The notes beneath the pieces are model-generated. The model made no database searches. It saw nothing but the letters and a program-made list of their open reading frames with translations, and was not told the DNA's origin. This document shows, piece after piece, positions 16,791-23,475 of a DNA stretch of 23,475 bases (positions within the stretch are counted from its first letter, which is position 1; every line of letters starts with the position of its first letter). The stretch is from Chara braunii (Eukaryota > Streptophyta > Charophyceae > Charales > Characeae), in assembly GCA_003427395.1 (NCBI GenBank), contig BFEA01000129.1, positions 2,471,685-2,495,159 on the forward strand. The letters run 5' to 3'. Made by a program: the position numbers and the translations under genes.

Positions 16791-16833
16791 GGAGGTCTGA
16801 ATTGCTCTATAAGTTTAGGTGGTTTAGTCCTTC
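16791..16833 (+). repeat. Stem-loop unit with long arms
   Basis: 16797-16803 pairs with 16821-16827 (four Watson-Crick and three G-T pairs). After one T-T mismatch, 16791-16795 pairs with 16829-16833 (one of the five is G-T). The loop is the core without its first and last bases. Confidence 0.75.
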
Positions 16834-16950
16834 TCCTGTTTTGTTCTGAGGGAATAATCCTCGCAGGGGACAAACCGCTCTATAAGTTTAGCTAGCCTAT
16901 CTCACTGCCTCACACAGATTGGATAAGAGAGAAACGAACCTGGTCGAGGA

Positions 16951-16981
16951 TCAGACCGCTCTATAAGTTTAGGTAGTCTGA
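16951..16981 (+). repeat. Stem-loop unit, arms TCAGAC/GTCTGA
   Basis: Perfect 6-bp stem 16951-16956 with 16976-16981 around the exact core. Two more G-C pairs follow after a mismatch. Confidence 0.8.
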
Positions 16982-17061
16982 CCCAATGCCTCGCACATGC
17001 TGGGACCTAATGGTTATAACCTGGCTATATTATACTACTACGTTATTAAAGAACAGGCTAC

Positions 17062-17092
17062 TCAGACCACTCTATAAGTTTAGGTAGTCTGA
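17062..17092 (+). repeat. Stem-loop unit, arms TCAGAC/GTCTGA, second copy
   Basis: Same arms as the unit at 16951 with a one-base change in the core (CACTC...). These two units may be duplicates of one another. Confidence 0.8.
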
Positions 17093-17154
17093 CTATAGTT
17101 TATCACAACTGAAGAGAGTATAACTAAGAGATATAACTGAAGGTAAACTTGGGC

Positions 17155-17190
17155 AGGCTGAGCAATGTTCTAAGTTGAGCGGCTCGGCCT
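17155..17190 (+). repeat. Stem-loop unit, arms AGGCTGAGC/GCTCGGCCT
   Basis: A 9-bp stem with one G-T pair (17155-17163 with 17182-17190) encloses a diverged core AATGTTCTAAGTTGAGCG. The stem is kept although the core has drifted. Confidence 0.7.
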
Positions 17191-17332
17191 TATGTCCTCT
17201 TTGAAGACCAAGTTCAGAGAGGTATATATAAATTGGCTATTTAAACAGTTCAGGGCGACTGGAATGGTCTAGTCATACGCCCAAAGAAGAGAGAAATAGT
17301 TGTGCCTTCTGTTTGTGTCTGGCTTATTGACC

Positions 17333-17369
17333 AAGTGAGAACGCTCTATAAGTTTAGGTATTCTGACTT
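17333..17369 (+). repeat. Stem-loop unit, arms AAGTGAGAA/TTCTGACTT
   Basis: Eight pairs with a single G-G mismatch, 17333-17341 with 17361-17369, around the exact 19-nt core at 17342-17360. Confidence 0.8.
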
Positions 17370-17416
17370 TGGGTCTGGCTAAGTTGGGCGCGCTCTGTAA
17401 TTTCAGGTGCCCTGAC

Positions 17417-17710
17417 ATGTGCCTTATGTAAGTTGGGTATGAGGGGATAACTCACTGAAAGATCATTAACTATTGTTTGCTCAGATGGGCTTAGGGATGG
17501 TGAGAGTGCTTAGCTTTGTGGTTTGGCCTGCATGTGGCTGAGTGAGATTACTACTTGGTCTTGGTTTCAGGTTGACAGGTAGTTGCTTTAGAAGATCGCC
17601 ACGTGCTGGAGCGGTAGGAATTAGGTCAATTTCTGCATTTTCTGAGCTGACTTTATTTTACTTGGATCGATATTTGCATTCTCTGAGGCTCGCTACTGTA
17701 CTTGGACCTG
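17417..17710. other. Spacer between the two repeat arrays
   Basis: No gene and no copy of either repeat was found, apart from the TATAAATTCAGGTA word at 17711 that opens the second array and resembles the first array's core. Confidence 0.5.
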
Positions 17711-18290
17711 TATAAATTCAGGTAAGCTACCTTCTCTACGGGAAGCGCTGCCGAAATTTCTACAGATTCAAGGAGTTAGATAAATTTTGACTTGTCAAAG
17801 TTCAGCTTGTCTTTTCGTCATATCTGACTTAGTAAAAATATGGAAAGTCTCCTTTTTTAAAGGAAGTGCTGCCCAAATTTTTGCTAAATCAGGGAGTTGG
17901 ACAAAATTGAGCTTTGGGATGTCAGAATTAGTCTCTGGTTCTAAACTAGGCTTTGTATAAATTTTGGGGGAACACTTTTCCAAGGAGGAGTGCTGCCGAA
18001 ATTTCTGCAAAACTAAGGAGTTAGTCAGGTGTTTTTTAAATTAGGCTCAAGGTTGGAGGCCGAGCTCAATTTTGACTTGGTATAAATTTGGGAAACCCCC
18101 AATTCCAAAGGGGGTGCTGCACAAATTTTTACCAGTTCAGAAAGTTAGAAAAATTTTGACGTCCAAAAGTCATAGATTACTCTTGCTTTTACCGTTTGGG
18201 CTGATATGAATTATGAAAAGGCACTTTTCCTACGGGAAGCGCTGCCGAAATTTTTTGGATTTAGAGGAGTTATATTATATTTTGATCGGT
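17711..18290 (+). repeat. Tandem repeat, five units of 121-125 bp with variable-stem hairpins
   Basis: The anchor word GCTGC(C/A)(G/C)(A)AAATTT starts at 17747, 17868, 17992, 18116 and 18241 (steps 121, 124, 124, 125). Each unit has TATAAATT- or ATATGAATT-like sequence, a short hairpin, the anchor, an A/T-rich tail with a GGAGTTAG-like word, and TTTTGAC in several copies. The hairpin before the anchor differs in each unit but pairs each time: CTTCTC/GGGAAG (17731-17745), TCCTTT/AAAGGA (17850-17864), CACTTTTC/GAGGAGTG (17973-17992), ACCCCC/GGGGGT (18095-18115) and TTTTCC/GGGAAG (18225-18239). Some pairs are G-T. Confidence 0.85.
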
Positions 18291-19250
18291 GACGATTTTG
18301 GCAGTCCACCCAGAATAGGGGAGATTCAATCGGGGTTTGCCTTTGTTTTGGGCAGTGCTTAAAGGTAGATTTAGGCCTAGCTAGTTAGGAGGATTTGATT
18401 GAGAGTATGTTATGGAATTGTATTCTCCATACACTTATTATCTCCGTTTGGGGATTGGCCTGTCATGTGTTACAAGTCCTCTTGATCGTTCGATTCAAGA
18501 TCAGGACTAGATTCAGCTTGACCCCGTGATGATCATCTCCTGTTACCACTGATAACAGGTCGGTTGCCGATTCGTCAGTCTTCGACTCAATCCCAACTCA
18601 CTCCCCATTTTTAACCTAAAAGGCTTTAGCCCTAGTGGTTTTACTGTTTGTTAAGGGTTTCACCCGGACTTTTATTAAATGGCCATTTAACAAAGGTACT
18701 GAGTATTTAATTGAGGTTGGTTGGACTGACAATTGGGGCTTGCATGGCTAAAACGAAGGGGTATGAGCATAGAGAATGACTGGGGTTGACTCTGTGTAGT
18801 GCGTGCTTTGTCGTTTGATTCTTGGTGTGACTGCAGGTGTGTTCTGTGATTCGGATTTTGGATTTGGACTGCCTTCGACTTCATATACGTATACATGGTT
18901 GTGAGGAGTCCCACTATGCCTGTGAGAAGTGATCGTCACAACTCTATCCCCCTTTTGTATGTATGCGTGGGTATATGTACGAGGAGTGTCCGAGAGGCCT
19001 AAGAGGCCATGTTAACACCCACGTAAGAGTTGGGATTGAGAGACAGGGAAGACTCATCCCTTCCGCCTATTTGTTTATTGGGGGTTTCTTAGTCGGACGT
19101 TGGTCCTGCGCCGGGATTCAAGGTCCTTGTCCAGGACATCCCAAGCCCTAGGCCCTGAAGGGGAGGAGCCTCCCCTCGCATAGAGCCTATTTACTTTGGC
19201 CGGCGGGACACTCCACCTGAAAGGCGAAAATGTCGCGTGGGCCGAACGGC
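18291..19250. other. Gene-free stretch with two notable palindromes
   Basis: No coding region is supported. CCTGTTA (18539-18545) and TAACAGG (18553-18559) form a perfect 7-bp hairpin. TTAAATGGCCATTTAA at 18675-18690 is a perfect 16-bp palindrome. From about 19130 the sequence becomes GC-rich and hairpin-dense. Confidence 0.5.
18675..18690. repeat. Perfect 16-bp palindrome
   Basis: TTAAATGGCCATTTAA is its own reverse complement. It could be a dimeric protein-binding site or chance. Confidence 0.6.
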
Positions 19251-19254
19251 GTGT

Positions 19255-19325
19255 CCTTCAACCGTTCAATATCGTGAGGGATAACCCCTCGCGATGTATT
19301 CCTTCAGCCATTCAATATCGCGAGG
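19255..19325. repeat. Direct repeat plus alternative hairpins
   Basis: A 25-nt direct repeat with three mismatches occurs at 19255-19279 and 19301-19325. A middle arm at 19286-19295 (CCCTCGCGAT) pairs with the left copy, 19271-19280 (10 bp with one G-T), while its last nine bases pair perfectly with 19317-19325 in the right copy. Only one hairpin can form at a time. Confidence 0.7.
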
Positions 19326-19656
19326 CCGGAGATGCGGTTGCCACGCATGATTGGCATCAGTGGTTGGTATATAACTGGCCTGCAGCCGCGCAACTTTATA
19401 CTAGAATCCTGCACGCGGCGTCCTGCCGCCCCAGCGTCTAAAAGTTATGGGATCGCCGGGCTCGCGCGTAGGTGTGGCGCTTGGGATTATTGCAGGTCGC
19501 CGTCACCACCCGTAGAGGGGAAGAGTGCTCCAAGGCCACAAGTCTTTCTGAAAACCAGAAGACCCTTGCCTTATTCCCTCTTTTTTGGGTTCGTGCGCGT
19601 TTTGTGTGCTTTTTAGAGATTTCTATGGTTGGACGTTGTAGTCCGTTGCAGCCGTC

Positions 19657-19899
19657 AAAGTCAAACCCCTTGACTTTCGCCCAGGCCCGGGGAGGACTCA
19701 CCCCTAGGGCCGCGAGAAACGACTACCACCACAGGCTGTGGACCTGTGTACCACCCACTCTCGACAAGGGTGCAGAAGAGGGTGTGTGGTCTTCAACCGC
19801 GCATGGCGGTTGTCCAGCGTCGAGAGACTAACCCTCAAGGCGCGTGTTAGCCGACACTTGAGTGTCAAACGCGACCCTCGAGATTAACGAGGACCGCGT
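19657..19899. other. Cluster of strong consecutive hairpins, candidate structured RNA or spacer
   Basis: Perfect or near-perfect stems follow one another. 19657-19664 pairs with 19670-19677 (8 bp). 19684-19692 pairs with 19701-19711 (9 pairs, 2-nt bulge). 19750-19762 pairs with 19778-19790 (12 of 13, one G-T). 19795-19800 pairs with 19806-19811 (6 bp). GACACTTGAGTGTC lies at 19852-19865. A two-part stem joins 19869-19880 and 19888-19899 (5+5 bp). CTCTCGAC (19758-19765) could instead pair with GTCGAGAG (19819-19826). No long conserved protein frame crosses the cluster. I cannot name an RNA family. Confidence 0.55.
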
Positions 19900-20084
19900 G
19901 AGTATGGGTACTAAATGGTACGCCATCATTGTGATCGCTTGCGTGCGCTCACATTGCGAGTCGAAATGAGTTAGCCCTGCATTGACATTGTTTATATTAA
20001 GTTTCGCGCGCTACGCCTACTCGATTTCCGCATAGGGAAGTTATGGGACGGCTACCGAGGGGCTAGGAGCGTTATCGCGTTGTT

Positions 20085-20170
20085 TGCGTTGTGTCGTGCT
20101 GTGTGTATGGGTGTGCGTTGTTGTCATGCGGTTGTTAGAGTGGTGTGCGCGTGGTGTGTGGGGTGCGTCC
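20085..20170. repeat. GT-rich low-complexity stretch
   Basis: Irregular TGTG/GTGT words on the + strand. Confidence 0.6.
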
Positions 20171-20226
20171 TAGTCGACCGACGTCGAGCCGCGCTTGGGA
20201 CTTCAGCCCCCTGAAATGCCGGCTCG

Positions 20227-20264
20227 CGTGCGGGACCGATAGGGGTATTACCGCACGTACCCCT
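20227..20264. repeat. Two interleaved perfect 7-bp inverted repeats
   Basis: CGTGCGG (20227-20233) pairs with CCGCACG (20251-20257). AGGGGTA (20241-20247) pairs with TACCCCT (20258-20264). The order is a, b, a', b' with no base between a' and b', so both full stems are unlikely to form together. They look like alternatives. Confidence 0.65.
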
Positions 20265-20383
20265 TATGCTACAGCGAATGAGAAACGCCCTTGGCTGGTC
20301 CACCTCTGCGATTGCAACTGATTAGCTTTCGTACTTTAAACTGGCAGCTCAGGGGGGATACGCCCACCAATGGGAGGTGACAG

Positions 20384-20424
20384 CTCTCGCGTAGGCCCTA
20401 TCCTCTTTTAGGGGCTCGCGAGAG
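20384..20424. repeat. Long two-part hairpin
   Basis: CTCTCGCG (20384-20391) pairs perfectly with CGCGAGAG (20417-20424). Inside it, CCCTA (20396-20400) pairs with TAGGG (20409-20413) across an 8-nt loop. Confidence 0.7.
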
Positions 20425-20993
20425 GTATGGCTGGCGCACTCGACCGGAGCGGCCTAAGGAAGCTCCATTGGCATGTTATGTCGAGGGTGATCCAACTCCT
20501 GCGTGACGCGGTTGAGAGAGTCCCGCGCCGCCGCATGCGGTGCCGGACCGATGCGCTCGACACCCGAACTAATCCACCCAGACCAGTCTGGCTTTGTCAA
20601 GGGATGGTTAGTTCTGGATAATGTAATGACCATATCGCAGGTAATGGAGATTATAGATAATAGGAAGTCATCAGAGGTAATTCTTCTGATTGATTTCGAA
20701 AAGCTTACGATAGGGTCAATTGGGACTTTGTGATTCAGGTACTGGAACACAGAGGGTTTGGACCCCTGTTTTGTAACTGGGTGAGAAAGCTGTACACAGG
20801 GTCCAACGCTTCAGTAGTGATTAATGGCAGGAAGTCATCCCACTTTGCACTGTCTCGCTCTTTGAGACAGGGTTGTCTCTTAGCTCCGCTACTCTACGTG
20901 CTACAGCAAGATGTCCTCTTAGATCTTATCTAGAATTCTCAGGTAAGAGGCCTGCAGGTCTCGACATGCTTTGAGCTAAAGGCCTCAGCTTTA

Positions 20994-21002
20994 GCAGACG
21001 AC
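20994..21002 (+). other. LINE RT catalytic ADD motif
   Basis: GCAGACGAC encodes Ala-Asp-Asp, the polymerase metal-binding pair, preceded by Leu. Confidence 0.8.
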
Positions 21003-22629
21003 CTAGCAGTGATTTCGGAAAACTCTGCTCAGTCACTCGTAGCTGTTAGGGAATCTCTAGACCTTTTTCTACAAAGCTTCGGAAGCGAAAGTCAGCTGGG
21101 ATAAATCCGTTGCTCTAACTAGGGACAACACACCACTCACTGTGGACCTAGGTATGCAGACTAGAGATCGGGACCATTCTGAAAGATTCCTGGGGATTGA
21201 AGTCTCTTATGGAGACAACGAACGGAAACAAGGAGAGATCATCTAGGATCGGGTAATGATTCGACTCACCTCCTGGTCTAATGCATGGTCCATCTCTCTA
21301 TTTGGTAGAGCCATCATAATCAATACCATGGTTTTATCAACCATCTGGTATATTTTATCCATTAGACCCATCCCTTCGTCCACAGAACAGTTCCTCAGAC
21401 AGCAGTTATCCACCTACCTGTGGAAAGGCTCAGTAGGAAACGGCAAAGGCCTGCCCAAGGTGGCATGGTGGAAAGTCACCCTGAAAAGGAACGATGGAGG
21501 CCTGGGCCTCCTAGATATTCTTTTTTAGAATAGAGCCCTGCTGGTTAAATGGGTTATACGAATTCTCACTCTAGATTCCGATCGACCTTGGATCATGTTG
21601 GCAATGCAGATCCTGATGAATGAGTGGGGACTCACGGTTCCGGATAGTGTCTGGGCCTGCTTCTTTATGAAAGGATTCCTAAAAATGAGAGTCAAATCAC
21701 GCATCTGGGCACCGATTCTGAAAGCGTGGCAACATCTTTTCCCATCTGTCATTAAATGGCCGTCTGCAACAGAGGAGGTCTTATGCCAGAACCTATTTGA
21801 AAATCCGGCAGTTAGAAGTCCCTATGGGTGTTCCTTTCCCATCTCCGATAAATCTCTGAGTAAGTCCTGGGTTTGTAAAGGTATATATCAATTATAGACA
21901 TATTTGGAATGTAGATGCTAGGATTGGAGAGATTTTTCAGAAATTCAACAGACACTGAGTTTTCTTCCCAACTCTCAGTCCCTCCTTTCGAAGCTGATTG
22001 CAGCAATCCCACAGCCATGGCTTGACCTGCTGAAAAGCAATGGTATAACCAAAGGCAAGTGGGTCTCTGCAAAGGTAGGAGAGGAAGGCTGTCATCAAAT
22101 TATTAAAGTCTGCCCCGATGGAATCTGCAAATCAGTCTTCTGGAAGCGCAACGTCAACGGCGGGCTGTCCAAGGAAGAAGAGCATGTTTCAGAAATCAAC
22201 AGGGAGGAGTATACGCAAATACTGGTAAGAGAAGAGCTTGTTATCATTAACGGGAAGGAAAGGCTATCGCCTTAGCTCTGTCTCAATGGTATCCCTCTCC
22301 TACAGGCCAAGGTTAATCCGCTGAACATTGGCTGGAAATGGGCATCTAAAGAAGGAAAAGACACCCCACTTCTGGATTATCAGGTGTCGGTACGCTACAG
22401 ACTCCAGTCCAAGGCGAACAGACTTTCCTCCACGACCAAAGCGGCATGGGATAATTATGCAGAGGTGGAAGGAATGTCTTTCATCCAATTCGATCAATGC
22501 CGCAACTTTGGTAAAGCCATCCGCTCCCTCCCAGTGGTTAAACATGCAGGCCTGTTATGGCTGATCCATATGTTGAGTGTGCCCACAGGGAAGTGGTGTG
22601 TCACGAAAGGAATGAAGGTCTCGCTGTTG

Positions 22630-22686
22630 TGTGATTCCTGTGACTCTGGTTCTATAGAAGATATCAGCCATATCTGGTGGCATTGT
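22630..22686 (+). other. Zinc-binding motif downstream of LINE RT
   Basis: C-x2-C-x9-H-x4-C, typical of the zinc-binding region C-terminal to reverse transcriptase in L1-like LINEs (zf-RVT type). Confidence 0.75.
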
Positions 22687-23372
22687 CCAGTAGCCCAGAC
22701 CTTCTGGCAATGGTGGAAAGGAATCTGGACTAAAGCATACAGCGAAGAATCAGCGGAACTCATTTGGAACAAACAGGCTCTGCTCCTGGGACTCTGGGAG
22801 ACAGTCTCTCCAAGTGCAAAGCCTCCTACCCAGCCTGGATTGCTCGAGCCTTGGGACTCTGGGTCATATGGAGGGCAAGGAATTCTCAGAGATTCAACAC
22901 TCCCCCGGTAACTTTCCAATCGATGAAATTTCTTATGCTTCAAGGTATGAAGGATATTATTTTAGCTGATTGGCGTAGGATTAATAAGTCGGTCACCAGC
23001 CCTGAGATTAGGACGAAAAGGTTTAAGGTTAAATGGAGCTTCCCTTTCTGTTGGGCCATTCCCACTCTAGCAGGCGACTTGGTTTTTTCCTCTCTCTTGG
23101 AAAATCGGAAGGCTACACTTGTNATCCTCGACAACTGACATTCTCAGAGATCTATCTCTATGGAGTTTTTAGTTCCCTCAGAAAGATTCAAATAATGGAG
23201 TAGGAATAATTGGCAACCTGAGTCCGCCCCCCCAAACGGCCATGGTAGGCTAGATAGGGGGCGATCTGAGGGATTACCTCGATTGTAGCTGGACAATGCT
23301 CCCAGACTTCCCGGTCTTTATGTGAGGTGGCCCGCCTAAGAGATTATTTGAATTTATAAAGTATGTGTCTTC

Positions 23373-23389
23373 AAAAAAAAAAAAAAAAA
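23373..23389 (+). repeat. Poly-A tail of the LINE, 17 nt
   Basis: A17 follows ATTTATAAAGTATGTGTCTTC and marks the 3' end of the element. The upstream TTATAAAG is at best a weak polyadenylation signal. Confidence 0.8.
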
Positions 23390-23418
23390 GAAGTGGCAGT
23401 GTATATTTCCATTTTCTC

Positions 23419-23421
23419 CGC

Positions 23422-23460
<39 letters not shown>

Positions 23461-23475
23461 CCTCTCTCTCTCTCA
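23419..23475. repeat. (TC)n microsatellite, runs off the window end
   Basis: Almost pure CT dinucleotide repeat with a few interruptions, continuing to the last base. Confidence 0.95.

Larger units (their letters stand above)
16502..17416 (+). repeat. Array of stem-loops with conserved loop core and variable, self-complementary arms
   Basis: The core CGCTCTATAAGTTTAGGTA, exact or with few changes, begins at 16564, 16641, 16717, 16803, 16876, 16957, 17068, 17342 and 17391, with a divergent member at 17164. Spacing is irregular (49-178 bp). What flanks the core differs in every copy but is usually complementary across it: CAGGAC/GTCCTG, ACCCAAGG/CCTTGGGT, CTGAATT/GGTTTAG (with G-T pairs), TCAGAC/GTCTGA (twice), AGGCTGAGC/GCTCGGCCT, AAGTxAGAA/TTCTxACTT and GGGC/GCCC. 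Copies at 16564 and 16876 lack a clear stem. A minimal version, TCCCC-TTAAGTTT-GGGGA, lies at 16502-16519. Between cores the sequence is not conserved. The compensating arms are what one expects if the folded RNA or DNA matters, or if copies arise by a fold-back mechanism. I know no named family with this design. Confidence 0.85.
20566..23138 (+). pseudogene. LINE ORF2: reverse transcriptase, zinc-binding and C-terminal domains (broken)
   Basis: The RT begins at LIHPDQSGFVKG (a LINE hallmark). ILLIDFEK carries the motif A Asp. A 1-nt loss at 20704 shifts the frame before YDRVNWDF. SRSLRQGCLLAPLLY is motif B. ASALADDLAV (20994-21002 encodes ADD) is motif C, with Leu where Phe/Tyr is usual. Further damage: TAG 20931, a frameshift near 21076, TAG 21244, TAG 21526, a shift near 21881, a stop and shift near 21970, TAG 22273, and a shift near 22790. 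Later parts are WSNAWSISLFGRAIIIN and YLWKG...AWWKV (thumb/connection) and a zinc-binding motif C-x2-C-x9-H-x4-C (22630-22686, reading CDSC...HIWWHC). The C-terminus has LWVIWRARNSQRF and ILADWRRI. The layout fits L1-type plant and algal LINEs. The element is non-functional. Confidence 0.85.
20566..23389 (+). mobile_element. 5'-truncated LINE with poly-A tail
   Basis: Recognisable LINE coding sequence begins inside the RT domain at about 20566, straight out of unrelated GC-rich DNA, and continues to a stop at 23136-23138. A 3' untranslated region of about 230 bp follows, ending in a 17-nt poly-A at 23373-23389. The endonuclease and N-terminal RT parts are absent, as expected from incomplete reverse transcription. 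I did not find a convincing target-site duplication. Confidence 0.8.

Noticed and set aside
16502-18290. CRISPR-like array
   Set aside because: Spacing is irregular, the spacers are not unique fixed-length inserts, there are no cas genes, and the DNA is eukaryotic in character.

Overview
The window looks like eukaryotic, transposon-filled nuclear DNA. The signs are long poly-A and poly-T tracts, LINE-type 3' ends with AATAAA signals and poly-A tails, a Ty3/gypsy-type polyprotein, a (TC)n microsatellite, large gene-free stretches and no bacterial-style operons. The gypsy-like proteins remind me of the retroelement families of charophyte algae such as Chara. That is recollection only, and I could not search. 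No intact host gene was recognised, and every recognisable coding region is a broken mobile-element gene.

Layout. 1-1140: LINE remnants, including a 5'-truncated LINE tail (126-689) bounded by perfect 14-bp target-site duplications, and an opposite-strand LINE C-terminus (768-1085). 1140-3590: AT-rich repeats, with a roughly 435-bp tandem duplication whose first copy was later invaded by a 357-bp element with perfect 18-bp terminal inverted repeats; the sister copy keeps the empty site. 3590-5320: gene-poor, purine-rich on the + strand. 5323-10886: a decayed Ty3/gypsy-like element in an odd arrangement. A protease reading frame lies on the - strand, head to head with a + strand series RT, RNase H, integrase, and then a Gag-like frame with a CCHC zinc knuckle placed after the integrase. 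10887-16500: no convincing genes, with a degenerate tandem repeat at 13824-14287.

16500-18295 holds the most unusual structure. The first part is about ten dispersed copies of a 19-nt core (CGCTCTATAAGTTTAGGTA), most of them flanked by arms that differ from copy to copy yet are complementary within each copy, so they read as stem-loops with a constant loop and covarying stems. The second part is five tandem units of 121-125 bp, each with a variable-stem hairpin directly before a conserved GCTGCCGAAATTT-like word. 19130-20430 is GC-rich and dense in strong hairpins, some of them mutually exclusive. 20566-23389 is a second, 5'-truncated LINE running from inside its RT domain to its poly-A tail, followed by a (TC)n microsatellite.

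Functionally these are decayed selfish elements and do not form a pathway. The best candidate for something undescribed is the stem-loop array at 16500-18295, possibly together with the structured stretch at 19130-20430. The gene arrangement of the gypsy-like element comes second.
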